Source: Vulcanimicrobiota bacterium (GTDB taxonomy: Bacteria > Vulcanimicrobiota > Vulcanimicrobiia > Vulcanimicrobiales > Vulcanimicrobiaceae). From it: a DNA stretch of 64,000 nt. The translations under genes and the position numbers were made by a program. Position 1 is the first letter of the stretch; each line of letters opens with the position of its first letter. Positions 18,337 to 27,900 of this stretch are shown here, piece after piece. The stretch covers positions 62,001-126,000 of the forward strand of contig DAIDHQ010000004.1 of assembly GCA_027459645.1 (NCBI GenBank). Reading direction: 5' to 3'. The notes beneath the pieces are model-generated. The model worked only from the letters and a program-made list of their open reading frames with translations, ran no database searches and was not told the origin of the DNA.

Positions 18337-20994
18337 GTGATTCGCCCCGTACGCCCGGACGGCACGATCGAAACGGGCGGTGTCTTCGTACCCGTCCTGC
18401 GCGGCCGCATCGTGGAACGGCTCACATCGGCGGCGCGGCAGCGCGTCGTTTTGATCGTCGCACCGGCCGGTTACGGCAAATCGGTCGCGTTGCGCCAATT
18501 TCTCGACACGGTGTCCGAGCGGTGCGTGCGCTTCGACGTCTTGACCGATCACGGCACGCTGCTCGGCTTTTTGCGTGGATTCTCCGAAGCGCTGGCGGAC
18601 GTCGCACCCGACGCGCGCGCGACGTTGCCGGGCGCTTACGAGAAGAACGCCTCGTCACCGTCGCCCGGGGCCGATCTCGCGCTCTGGCTCCACTCGCATT
18701 TGAAGTCCTTCCGCGGCGTGATCGCGATCGACGATCTTCACGTCGCACAGGACGATCGTGAGGTTACGCGTTTCGTTGCATCCCTGATCGAACGAACGAA
18801 GGGTCGCGTGCAGTGGGTCATCGCGTCGCGGTCGACGACGGGCCTTCCCATCGGTACGTGGCTCGCCTACGGTGATAGCGACCTCGCAATCGACGAACAC
18901 GATCTGAAGTTTTCGATAGAAGAAGCGCGGGAAGCCGCGCGCGCGTTTCGATTGGCCGTTCGCGACGACGAACTGTACGAGCTATTGAACGTTACCGACG
19001 GCTGGGCCACCGCGATCAGCTTCGCCCTGCGCTCCTCGACGCGGTCGGTCGATCTGCGCAACATCTCGTCGATGACGCGCGAGATGATCTACCGTTATCT
19101 CGCGGAGCAGGTCTACGAGTCGCTCGCCGATCAGGAGCGTCGCTTCATCGAAAGTTGCGCGTTGCTGCCGGAAATCGACGTCGAGTTGTTGACCGCATGT
19201 GGCTTCGACCGTGCGGCGGCGATGCTCGAGGAGTTACGCGCGCGCGTCGCCTTCATCTCCGAACGAGAACCCGGACATTTCCGCCTGCACGATCTCTTCC
19301 GCGAATTCGCGATGCATCAACTGCATTTGCGCGGCAGCGTCGAAGCCGCTCGCATCCGTTCGCACCTTGCGCAACTGCTTATTGCCTCCGGCCGCGACGT
19401 CGAAGCGCTGCGGCTGCTGGTCGACGCCCGCGCCGCGGATGGAATTGCGTCCGTTTTGCGCTCGCGTGGACTGTGGCTCGTGTCTCACGGATATATCGAC
19501 GACGTCGATGCGGCGGTGGCCGCATGTCAGGAAACTGCGGACGACGCGGCGATGAACGCGGCCCTGCGGGGATTGATTGCGATCGCTCGCGGGAAGATGA
19601 TTGAAGGCGAACGTCTGTTGCAGCGTGGGATCGCAGGAATCGACGACCCGGCAATTGGTGCCGAACTGCGCATGCGGACGGCGACGCTGGCCGCAAACCG
19701 TGGAGAGGATGTCGAGCCGGTGCTGGCGCCGCTTCTCAGCGATGTTACGCTGCAGCCGACTCAGCGCCTGGAGGGAACTGCGCTGCTTGCGGCCGGGCTT
19801 GCGAAGCGGGGCGACATGGTACGTGCAATGTCTCTCGTGGCCGAAGCCCGCAATGGGTTACGTGACGTTGCGGAGGACGAGGCGTTGGCTCGTACCCTGC
19901 AGCGCTTAGGTTTTACTCTGCTGCAGTGCGGCGAATTGGATGAGGCTACGCAAGCCTTGAAAGAAGCGATCGAAATTGCGACGCCGCGTGGTCTTTGGAG
20001 CGTCGCGGCGCGGGCACATCTAACCTTGGCGCATATGGCTCTTTACTCGGAAAATTCTCCGTCGCTTGCTCTATGGAATGCACAGCAGGCGGCGCAGGCA
20101 GCAACGCGTGCGGGTGACCAATACGACCTTCAAGGGGCGCTTCTCACCATATTAAGCATAGAGACGCGCAGGGGAAATGCGGAGAGGGCTGCGCAGATAG
20201 AACGGCAATTAGCCGAGCTCAGTTCTTCCGATGAGGGACGTGCTCGCTATATTGCGTCCAGTCAGGCGCATCGATACGCTTGGAACGGACAATTCGCCGA
20301 CGCACATCGGTTGTTCGGAAGCATCCTCGATCGCCAGCCGTTCGTCGCCGATCGCATGAGCGTTCATGCCTTCTATGCGTTGACGCTCGCCCTGGACGGC
20401 GCCAAGAAGCAGAGCGTGGCGGCCGCTGAGAGGGCGGCCGAATTACTCGCCACATCGCGCGTAGCCGACGGCGGATTCGGCAGCGGTTTGAAAGAGTGCG
20501 CGCAGCTCTTTGTCGCGCTTACGGAGGTCGTCAACGGCCGCCTAACGGTAGTTGCGAAGCTTCTCAAACGACGCGGGCGATTCGGAGACGAGATGGGTTC
20601 GAATATGCGAAATGCAGTCGAAGACCTCGCACGTCTGGCGAAGAACGGAGCCTATATCAGCGACGAGTTCGAGCAGTACCTCGAGGCGATCCGGGACCAC
20701 GGATGGGGTGGCTACGCGCGTTATCTCGATATCGTTCGCGTCCGAATCGAGGCCCAGCACGTTCCCGAACCGGAAGAGTCGGTGAACCTGACCCCTTCGG
20801 AACTGAGAATTCTCCGCGCCTTGGCGCGGGGATTGTCGCCCAAGGAGATCGCGGCCGAAATGAGCCGGTCCCCGCTGACGATTCAGACCCACATTCAGAA
20901 TCTGAACAACAAGCTCGGCTCTCATGGCCGCAGCGATGCAATTGCGACGGCCAAACGGCTCGGCCTACTAGATGCCCGAAACGCTTCTACTTAA
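18337..20994 (+). CDS. MalT-like LuxR-family ATPase regulator
   Basis: This 885-residue LAL-type regulator starts at GTG 18337. Walker A (APAGYGKS) is at residues 42-49 and a Walker B-like VIAIDDLH near 130. A long helical TPR-like middle follows, then a C-terminal LuxR HTH (LTPSELRILRALARGLSPKE through TIQTHIQNLNNKLG, about residues 820-880). Proteins of this plan bind an inducer in the TPR region and activate transcription. It shares the ATPase-plus-TPR plan with the 14626 gene but has a different DNA-binding domain. A palindrome covers its stop codon. Confidence 0.9.
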   Translation: MIRPVRPDGTIETGGVFVPVLRGRIVERLTSAARQRVVLIVAPAGYGKSVALRQFLDTVSERCVRFDVLTDHGTLLGFLRGFSEALADVAPDARATLPGAYEKNASSPSPGADLALWLHSHLKSFRGVIAIDDLHVAQDDREVTRFVASLIERTKGRVQWVIASRSTTGLPIGTWLAYGDSDLAIDEHDLKFSIEEAREAARAFRLAVRDDELYELLNVTDGWATAISFALRSSTRSVDLRNISSMTREMIYRYLAEQVYESLADQERRFIESCALLPEIDVELLTACGFDRAAAMLEELRARVAFISEREPGHFRLHDLFREFAMHQLHLRGSVEAARIRSHLAQLLIASGRDVEALRLLVDARAADGIASVLRSRGLWLVSHGYIDDVDAAVAACQETADDAAMNAALRGLIAIARGKMIEGERLLQRGIAGIDDPAIGAELRMRTATLAANRGEDVEPVLAPLLSDVTLQPTQRLEGTALLAAGLAKRGDMVRAMSLVAEARNGLRDVAEDEALARTLQRLGFTLLQCGELDEATQALKEAIEIATPRGLWSVAARAHLTLAHMALYSENSPSLALWNAQQAAQAATRAGDQYDLQGALLTILSIETRRGNAERAAQIERQLAELSSSDEGRARYIASSQAHRYAWNGQFADAHRLFGSILDRQPFVADRMSVHAFYALTLALDGAKKQSVAAAERAAELLATSRVADGGFGSGLKECAQLFVALTEVVNGRLTVVAKLLKRRGRFGDEMGSNMRNAVEDLARLAKNGAYISDEFEQYLEAIRDHGWGGYARYLDIVRVRIEAQHVPEPEESVNLTPSELRILRALARGLSPKEIAAEMSRSPLTIQTHIQNLNNKLGSHGRSDAIATAKRLGLLDARNAST

Positions 20995-21004
20995 TTTTAA
21001 GTAG
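20987..21004. promoter_or_regulatory. Palindrome at the end of the MalT-like gene
   Basis: CTACTTAA and TTAAGTAG are perfect 8-base arms around a two-base centre, covering the TAA stop of the 18337 gene. The loop is too short for a good hairpin, so a dimeric protein site for the downstream 35-residue ORF/HD-GYP unit is possible. There is no further support. Confidence 0.3.
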
Positions 21005-21068
21005 GGTGCTCGCGTTTAGAACCCCCTATCGTAAGAGCAGAACGTTGCTTGCCGCTTAGGGGTTTACT

Positions 21069-21176
21069 ATGTTCGCTCTCGTCATTCAGTTTCTGCTCCA
21101 TTTCGTTCTTTCAATGCACGGCGCGCACGGCGGCCACATGATGCCGTTCGATTGCCCGCCGTCACCCATCAGCTAA
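21069..21176 (+). CDS. Small 35-residue hydrophobic, His-rich ORF
   Basis: ATG 21069 to TAA 21174-21176 encodes 35 residues: a hydrophobic helix (FALVIQFLLHFVLS) followed by a His/Gly/Met-rich tail (MHGAHGGHMM). AGGGG at 21058-21062 is a well-spaced ribosome binding site. The stop lies 15 bases before the HD-GYP gene. An upstream AACCCC (21020-21025) could pair with GGGGTT (21059-21064) and hide that site. It may be a membrane microprotein or a leader peptide. Confidence 0.5.
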   Translation: MFALVIQFLLHFVLSMHGAHGGHMMPFDCPPSPIS

Positions 21177-21191
21177 CCTCGCTTTCGAGCC

Positions 21192-22172
21192 ATGTCCTCC
21201 GTTCGCACCCTTACCGCCCTCGGCGCCGCGCTGGCGCAAGAACTTCCGGCTTTGACCAAAGCCGCGGTGGAGCAATTGACGCTCCCCGTGTCGGTCGATG
21301 TCGAGGAGACCGAGGAAGCGGTTACGGTGCTGCTGGATCGCCTCTGCCTCTCGCTTACGCTCGCAAAGCCGATCGGCATTCGAGCTTGGGCCGAGCGCGA
21401 GGGTGGCCGGCTCGGACGGGCGACGGTTTTTGATATCGCAGCCGCGTCCACGAAAACGATTTCGAGCGCGGCCCGTGCATTCGATGCCGATCACGGCCGA
21501 TTGCTCGCATTTCTCGACGTCCTCGGCTATGAAATCGAACGAGCGGCGCTCGGCGCCGATGCCGATGACGAAGGCGGTACGGGAGCGGAGAGTGTTACGG
21601 CGCTGCTCGCAATGCTCGCGGAACGCGACTACGGCACGTGTTGCCATTCAAAGGCGACGGGCGAGTGGGCGAAACGCCTTGCAACCGCGATGGGATGCGA
21701 TGCTTCGACCGTGGATTTCATCGGGTTGTGCGCGCTGCTCCACGACGTCGGGAAGATCTCGACGCCGGACGACATTCTCTTGAAAACCGGTCCGCTAACA
21801 TCGGCCGAGTGGGACGTGATGCGGGACCATGCCGCAGCCGGAGCGCGGGTGCTCAATCAAATTCCGTCCCTGCAGCGGTGCGCCATCGTCGTGCGTGCGC
21901 ACCACGAACGGTTCGACGGAGCGGGGTACCCCGATGGCCTAGCCGGTAACAGCATTCCCTTCGAAGCTCGTGTCGTCGCGGTCGCCGACGCGTTCCACGC
22001 GATGATCAGCGAGCGTCCCTATCGGCGCCCGATTCCACCGCGGCAAGCCCTGCAGATTCTCTCCGAAGGGAGCGGGTCGCAATGGGATCCCGCGATCGTT
22101 GAAGCGATGACCGCCATGTTCACCCGGCGCGCGGCGAGCGTCGCCGCGCATCAACACCTTTCTTCGGCGTAG
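21192..22172 (+). CDS. HD-GYP domain c-di-GMP phosphodiesterase
   Basis: This 326-residue protein has an N-terminal helical region of about 130 residues with no recognised sensor fold. It is followed by an HD-GYP domain with LLHDVGK and HHERFDGAGYPDG, the full signature. HD-GYP proteins hydrolyse c-di-GMP to GMP or pGpG at a di- or tri-metal centre. The N-terminal part might be a globin-like or other helical sensor, but this is not clear. An intrinsic terminator follows at 22212-22242. Confidence 0.9.
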   Translation: MSSVRTLTALGAALAQELPALTKAAVEQLTLPVSVDVEETEEAVTVLLDRLCLSLTLAKPIGIRAWAEREGGRLGRATVFDIAAASTKTISSAARAFDADHGRLLAFLDVLGYEIERAALGADADDEGGTGAESVTALLAMLAERDYGTCCHSKATGEWAKRLATAMGCDASTVDFIGLCALLHDVGKISTPDDILLKTGPLTSAEWDVMRDHAAAGARVLNQIPSLQRCAIVVRAHHERFDGAGYPDGLAGNSIPFEARVVAVADAFHAMISERPYRRPIPPRQALQILSEGSGSQWDPAIVEAMTAMFTRRAASVAAHQHLSSA

Positions 22173-22211
22173 CGTCCACGCCGGGGAAAGCCCGCTATCG
22201 GGTGGTGGGCG

Positions 22212-22242
22212 AAGAGGCGCCGTCAGAGCCGGCGCCTCTTTT
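22212..22242 (+). terminator. Intrinsic terminator after HD-GYP gene
   Basis: An 11-bp GC-rich stem (AAGAGGCGCCG pairing 22212-22222 with 22230-22240) with a seven-base loop is followed by a short T-run. It closes the transcript ending with the HD-GYP gene. Confidence 0.85.
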
Positions 22243-22290
22243 ATTCTGAAATGCCAGCCATGTGGCACTCGAGCATGGGATGCTTCGGTC

Positions 22291-22746
22291 ATGAACGACT
22301 ACGTCATCGGGTCGGCCGCCGTACTGACCGCAGGACCGTCCGCATCGATTGCCCCCGCCACGGTCCACGCCCAGACCGACCCCGTCCTCGCCGCATCCGT
22401 TCGTGCGGGCCTCATCGATTTCGAGTCGGGCACCGGCGGAGAACTCTCGCAGATCGTGGCTTTCGCCGCGGGTTGGAACGGGCGTCAGGTCGCCGACGAG
22501 TTCATCGCGCCACTGGTTCGTTTGCGCGAATGCACCCTTGCCGACGTCGTGCTCGCCCTGGCGCAAGCCACGGAAACGCGCGAGCTTCACATCTTCGCGC
22601 GCTGGCTTCCCGACGACCGGCTCGCGGCTGCGGGGGCAGCCCACGGCGTGACGCTGATCGCCCACCCGCTCGAAGCAATCCGCCGTGCCGCCCTCATATC
22701 CGGGCAGTCCTATCGCCGCTGGCCCTCGCCCCTGCGCGCCGCCTAG
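22291..22746 (+). CDS. Hypothetical protein
   Basis: This 151-residue soluble, alanine-rich protein has predicted alpha/beta character (residues 60-140: DVVLALAQATETRELHIFAR, then VTLIAHPLEAI). There is no signal peptide or membrane helix. It sits alone between a terminator and a two-component system. It has normal codon use and good ORF quality but matches no family I recognise. Confidence 0.6.
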   Translation: MNDYVIGSAAVLTAGPSASIAPATVHAQTDPVLAASVRAGLIDFESGTGGELSQIVAFAAGWNGRQVADEFIAPLVRLRECTLADVVLALAQATETRELHIFARWLPDDRLAAAGAAHGVTLIAHPLEAIRRAALISGQSYRRWPSPLRAA

Positions 22747-22797
22747 GTCGCCAAGCGTTCAGGCACCTCCAAGGGGAGAGGCACTAGTATCGGTGTA

Positions 22798-23490
22798 GTG
22801 TTCACTATGATCAATACCCGCGTCGCGGTCATCGACGACGACCGCATGATACGCGAGATGCTCGAACTCGGACTTTCCCGCGAAGGATATGAAGTCCAGA
22901 CCGCGGCCGACGGCTTTGCGGCTCTCGATCTCGTGCGCCGCTTCGACCCCGAGGTCATCGTGCTCGATATCATGATGCCGAAGATCGACGGCATAACGTT
23001 GTTGCCGCGTTTGCGCGAAATCACCCAGGCACCGATCGTCATGCTGACCGCCAAAGGCGGCACCGAAGACAAGGTGCAGAGCTTGAGCGCCGGGGCCGAT
23101 GACTATCTCGTCAAGCCGTTTATCTTCGAAGAGTTGATCGCGCGGATTCAAGCGAAGCTGCGGCGCCCTCAACTGATCGAAGAAAACGTGTTGCGCTGGC
23201 GAGACCTCGCGATGAATCCCCAGACGCGCGAAGTTTGGCGCGGAAAGGACGCCGTCGAACTGACGCAACGCGAGTTCGATTTGCTGGCCGTCTTTATGCG
23301 TGAGCCGCGACGGGTTTTCAGCAAGGATCACCTTTTGGAGATCGTCTGGGGACACGACTTTGAAGGCGGCCCGAATATCGTCGAAACCTATATCTCGTAC
23401 TTGCGCGCGAAGATCGACCGGCCGGGCGAACGCGGTTCGTTTCTCCGAACGGTTCGCGGCGTCGGATACGGCCTCTCGCAAAGCGGCTAA
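22798..23490 (+). CDS. OmpR/PhoB-family response regulator
   Basis: This 230-residue protein has a receiver domain (acidic pocket IDDD at residues 12-15, phospho-acceptor D57 in IVLDIMMPKIDG, conserved Lys in YLVKPF) and a C-terminal winged helix (LTQREFDLLAVFM through VETYISYLRAKI). The start is GTG 22798 or ATG 22807. A TAGTAT at 22785-22790 would place the transcript start next to the GTG, so it may be leaderless; no good SD is seen for either. The cognate kinase follows directly. A TonB receptor gene lies downstream and could be a target. Confidence 0.93.
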   Translation: MFTMINTRVAVIDDDRMIREMLELGLSREGYEVQTAADGFAALDLVRRFDPEVIVLDIMMPKIDGITLLPRLREITQAPIVMLTAKGGTEDKVQSLSAGADDYLVKPFIFEELIARIQAKLRRPQLIEENVLRWRDLAMNPQTREVWRGKDAVELTQREFDLLAVFMREPRRVFSKDHLLEIVWGHDFEGGPNIVETYISYLRAKIDRPGERGSFLRTVRGVGYGLSQSG

Positions 23491-24900
23491 GTGAAGCAAT
23501 CCCTGGCATCCCGGCTTTCCGGGATGTACACCGTCCTACTCGGTATCACGATCCTTTTGGTCATCGTGGCTTCCGGCGTTGCCCTAGTGCTGCAGTTGAC
23601 GCGTTTCACGGGCGACGTCGTGATCGCCAAGCACGAAGAAGCGCGCATCATCACCGAGCAGTACCGCATGGAAGGGATGACGCTGGATCAAGCCGCTCCC
23701 GAGATCGTGCACGCGCTCAGCGGCATCGGTTTGCGCGTCACCGTCTTTGATGACAACGGAAACTATCTGGCCGGCGACAAGAACCTGCGTCCGAAGATCC
23801 TCGACGAAGTTATCGCGGGGGACAAGCTGTTTTACGGTTCTCCCCCGCAGGCCCCCACGCCCGACGAGCCGTTTTCGATCGTTCCGGCCGAACGCACCTT
23901 CAGCGGCAGGCCGGAACCGATGCAGCTCACGTCGGTGCTGGGCGGATACGTCGCCTTCGAGCCGTCGATGCCGCTGCTCTTGGTTTCGCTGCTGCCGTAT
24001 TGGCGCGTGGTCGTGACCATTGCATTCGTTGCCATGTTGGTTTCGTGGTTCCTCGGACGCTTCGTGGCGCGTCAGGCGCTGCGCCCGATCATCGACATCA
24101 CCGACTCATTGCGCGCGCTTGCCAATGGCGATTTCACCCAGCGGCGTTTTATGGCACCCGGCGGTGATGAGATCGGCACGCTGACGATCGCCTATAACGA
24201 CGCGGCCGCAAGCGTCGCCGCCGCAATGAGCGAGCGCCGGGAAACCGAAGAGCGGATGCGGCAATTCGTCGCCGATGCAGGCCACGAGTTACGTACGCCG
24301 CTTACCGTCATCGGCGGATATATCGACGTGCTTCGCCGGGGCGCCGTAGCCGAACCGACGATCGCGCGCCAGATTCTCGGTACAATGGCGATCGAAAAAG
24401 AACACATGCGCGGCCTCATCGACCGCCTGATGCGGCTTGCGCGTCTGGATTCGGAAACACCGCCGCATGTGGAAACGATCGATCTTGCGGATCTGCTGCG
24501 CGATCAATGCGAAGCAGCGCGCCGCTTGGACGAACAGCGGCAGATCGACTACAGCGTCGACGGCGTGTCGAGCGTCCAGGCCGACCGTGCCGAGCTGAGC
24601 GAAGCCATCTGGAACGTCGTCGAGAACGCGTTGAAGTATGCACCCGATGCGCCGGTCCACTTGCGCGCGCAAGGCCGGAACGGACGGACCGAAATTCTCG
24701 TCAGCGACGAAGGTCCCGGGATGACCGAATCGGAGCGCATCCACGCCTTCGAGCGCTTTTACCGGGGCGACCAGCGTGGCGAGATTGCGGGGAGCGGACT
24801 CGGCCTAGCGATCGCAAAACGCGCGGTCGAACGTGCCGGCGGAACCATTGCGCTGGAGAGTGCGCCCGACCGCGGCACGACGGTGACCATCACCTTATAG
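23491..24900 (+). CDS. Sensor histidine kinase
   Basis: This 469-residue kinase starts at GTG 23491, directly after the regulator stop. Order: TM helix (about 12-35), periplasmic sensor region (about 36-160, no recognised fold), second TM (about 168-190), HAMP, HisKA with H265 in DAGHELRTPLT, and HATPase_c with N box (WNVVENALKYA), DEGPGMTE and GSGLGLAIAKRAVE. All catalytic boxes are intact. It should phosphorylate the preceding response regulator. The signal is unknown. Confidence 0.95.
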   Translation: MKQSLASRLSGMYTVLLGITILLVIVASGVALVLQLTRFTGDVVIAKHEEARIITEQYRMEGMTLDQAAPEIVHALSGIGLRVTVFDDNGNYLAGDKNLRPKILDEVIAGDKLFYGSPPQAPTPDEPFSIVPAERTFSGRPEPMQLTSVLGGYVAFEPSMPLLLVSLLPYWRVVVTIAFVAMLVSWFLGRFVARQALRPIIDITDSLRALANGDFTQRRFMAPGGDEIGTLTIAYNDAAASVAAAMSERRETEERMRQFVADAGHELRTPLTVIGGYIDVLRRGAVAEPTIARQILGTMAIEKEHMRGLIDRLMRLARLDSETPPHVETIDLADLLRDQCEAARRLDEQRQIDYSVDGVSSVQADRAELSEAIWNVVENALKYAPDAPVHLRAQGRNGRTEILVSDEGPGMTESERIHAFERFYRGDQRGEIAGSGLGLAIAKRAVERAGGTIALESAPDRGTTVTITL

Positions 24901-24911
24901 CGGCTCGTCGA

Positions 24912-24943
24912 TGCTGATAACCCCGCTCAGCCTATTATCAGCA
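24912..24943. promoter_or_regulatory. 9-bp inverted repeat over a possible -10, TonB receptor
   Basis: TGCTGATAA (24912-24920) and TTATCAGCA (24935-24943) are perfect 9-base arms 14 bases apart. A -10-like TATTAT (24933-24938) overlaps the right arm; no clear -35 is seen. AGGAAAG at 24948-24954 precedes the ATG at 24965. This is more likely an operator than a terminator because no T-run follows. Confidence 0.5.
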
Positions 24944-24964
24944 GTCTAGGAAAGAATCGACGCG

Positions 24965-27900
24965 ATGGTACGCCGCTGGCTGGCGGCCGCGCTCGCGGCC
25001 GGTCTGTTTGCATGTTTATTTCCGCTGGCATCGCTCGCGCAAAGCGATGCGGGGTCGATTCGCATCCTCGTGGTCAGCGATCAAACGGCGAAGACGCCGG
25101 TCTCGCTTGCGCGCGTCGTGCTCGACGGGCCCGTGATCGCGAGCGAACTCACCGGAAAGAACGGACAGGTGCTCTTCACCGACGTTCCCGACGGCATCTA
25201 TCGGGCCCGCGTGATCAAGTACGGATTTGCCGGCGTAACGTCGCAGCCGTTTGAAATCGTCAACGGGCGCTCGGTGCTCGTGACCGTAACGCTGGCGTCG
25301 TCGACGGGATTAAAGACGATCGCAACGGTCACCGCGCGTTCCAGTGCCGTCGTGACGACGGAATCGGTCTCGCAAGACTCGGCGCAGCGCAAACTCTCGG
25401 GCGACCTTGCAGACGCCTTGAACAAAATCTCCGGCGTCTCCGTTTCGACCAACGGCGACGATAACGATGCGACCCAAACCATTTCGCTGGAAGGTCACGA
25501 TCCAAGTCAAACGCAGCTTTCGCTCGACGGTATCCCGCTCAATGCGCCGGGAAGCGCGGGCGATCTCGGCATGTTTGCGACCGATCTCTTCAGCGGTGCG
25601 TCGGTCCGGCGCGGACCGCAGGTCGGCGGTCTCGGCGGCGGCGTAAACTTCTCGACCCTGCAGCCGACCTTGACGTGGCGCTCGCAGACGCAGCTCGGCG
25701 TCGGATCGAACGGCAAATACAATTATCTCTTCGGTGAAAGCGGATCGCTCGGGAAGCTCGGCTTCGCCCTCATGGGATCCCAACGGCAAAACACGAGCCT
25801 GATCGATGGGATGCGCTTCCTCGACGCCAGCGGCTTGGATTACGTGCACGACGGCGACTCCTCGATCTTCGGAAGCCTGGCGCGGCTTCGCTATCAGGTC
25901 AACGAGGGACAGACGCTCACCGGTACGTTTCTGGGATCGAACCGCACCACGAACCTCGCCTGCCTGCGCGTCACGCAAAGTCTTCCGTGCGGTTACGGTC
26001 CCGATAATACGGCAGGCGGTAACGTGCAGCTCTATTCGCTGCAGGACGACGCACTCATCGGCGCCACCGACCTCGTAGGCTCGGTCTATTCCACCACGTT
26101 TTCGATGGTCAACGATCAACTGAACCGCTTCGTGGCCGGCGTCGCGCAACCGATCGGCTTTTCGACCACGCATCACAGCAGCGGCTTCACGCTCTCCGCG
26201 GAACTTCCCGAGCGCGAACGGCACACGCTTTCGGTGCAGGCGCAAGGGTCCTGGAGTTCCCAACGGACGACGCCTCTGGTCGCTCAAGCAAATCCCTATT
26301 ACAACAGCACGACCAGTTCGTATTACGGCGCATTGCAGCTCGCCGATACGATCCATTCGAACGACAAGCTCACGTTGAACGAGTCGTTCGGGTTCAGTAC
26401 TGCGACGGGGAACCAAAGCAGCGTGCTAGGCTCGGTCGGCGCGACGTGGAAGCCCGACGCCCACGACGCGTTCTCGGCGTCGCTTGCCTTCGGCGGCGTT
26501 GCGGCCGGCTTTACGCGAACGACGGTGCTGACCGATCCGGCGTCGCTCCGGTTCGATTGTAACGGGAACGTCGCCTACGGCAACGCGCCGGGGGATGCAC
26601 CGAGCGGCAGTTCGTCGACAAGCGAACGGCTTACGTACACGCGTTCGTTGAGCGGCGGTTACGTCTCGGCTCAACTCTACAATCAAGTCCAACGCGGGAC
26701 CGTCTTGCCGGTCCAGGTCAACGGCTCGGTGCTGCTCGCGAACGGTACGATTTCACCAGCCTATCTAGCGGCCGTGCAGAGCGTGTATCAATCGTCGGCG
26801 GGATGCGGTACGGTCGCACCCTTTAACGCAACGCAGTTGTACTTCACCACCCCGGTCGGGGGCGTTACGCGCATCTATCAGGGTGGATCGTTGAGTGGGT
26901 TCTTCCATGCGGGCAATCTGGTCGTGCAGCCGTTCTGGGATACGACCGTTTCGAAGCTGCAGTCGAACGACCCCCGCATCGACAATCCGTATTCGATCGA
27001 ACTCTCCGGCTCGCAGGTGCCGAACGTTCCGCTGCAGCGCGCCGGCGTGGTCTTCGATTATAAAGCGCCGCGCAGCGCGGTCGAATGGCTGGCCGACGCG
27101 CAATACGTCGGAAAGAACAATCCGAACAACCTGCCTGCTTACACGCAATTCGATGCCGCCGTCAGCACCCAATTCCAACACGGGACGTTGACCTTCGCTG
27201 CCAACAACCTTTCGAATATTTTCGCCGGCACGTTTGCGAGCTCCGAGAATTCCGTACCTTACGTTACGCAGAACGGTACGTTGATTCCAACGATCGCGCG
27301 TCCGCTTGCGCCGCGCAATTATACCGTGACCTACACCGTGCGATTCGGGCAGGGCGGTGAAGGGCTGCCGACGGGTGGCTTGCGCGGCGGCGCTGCCGGG
27401 CCGCGAGGCGGCGGTCCGCGCGGCGGGTTCTTCCGCCGCATGCAAGGTTTGCCGTCGACGCCGCCGGCAAATCCACTCGATCTGCAAGCGTCATGCACGA
27501 GCGACGAGCAGGCGCAAGCGCAGAAGCTTTCGACGGAACTGAAGGCGTACGTAGCGCAGATCGAAGCGGCCAAAACCGCGGCCGGCTATCCGGCGACGAT
27601 GCCGCCGCCGGAGATTGACGGTGCGACCGTGACCTATCACGGCCTCGGTTCGACCTATGCGTTGACCGTCGTTCCGAAGTTCGACGTGGCATCGCAGCCC
27701 GTTCGATTGGCGTCGCAAGTCGTTGCGAACGTGCAATCACCGACGGCGCCGAACCAACGCCGCGGCGGTCCGATGCGTACGTTCTTCACGTGCTTCGCGT
27801 TGCACATCGCCCAGCCCGCCGAGGTGAGTGCGCACCACCTCTATTCGGTGGCGAACGAACGCGGCGGACTGTTCCGTGCGCCGCAGTTGATCTTCATGCC

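Noticed and set aside
25310-26416. A 368-codon frame antisense to the second TonB receptor
   Set aside because: Composition is that of a reversed GC-rich gene with no signal or domain.
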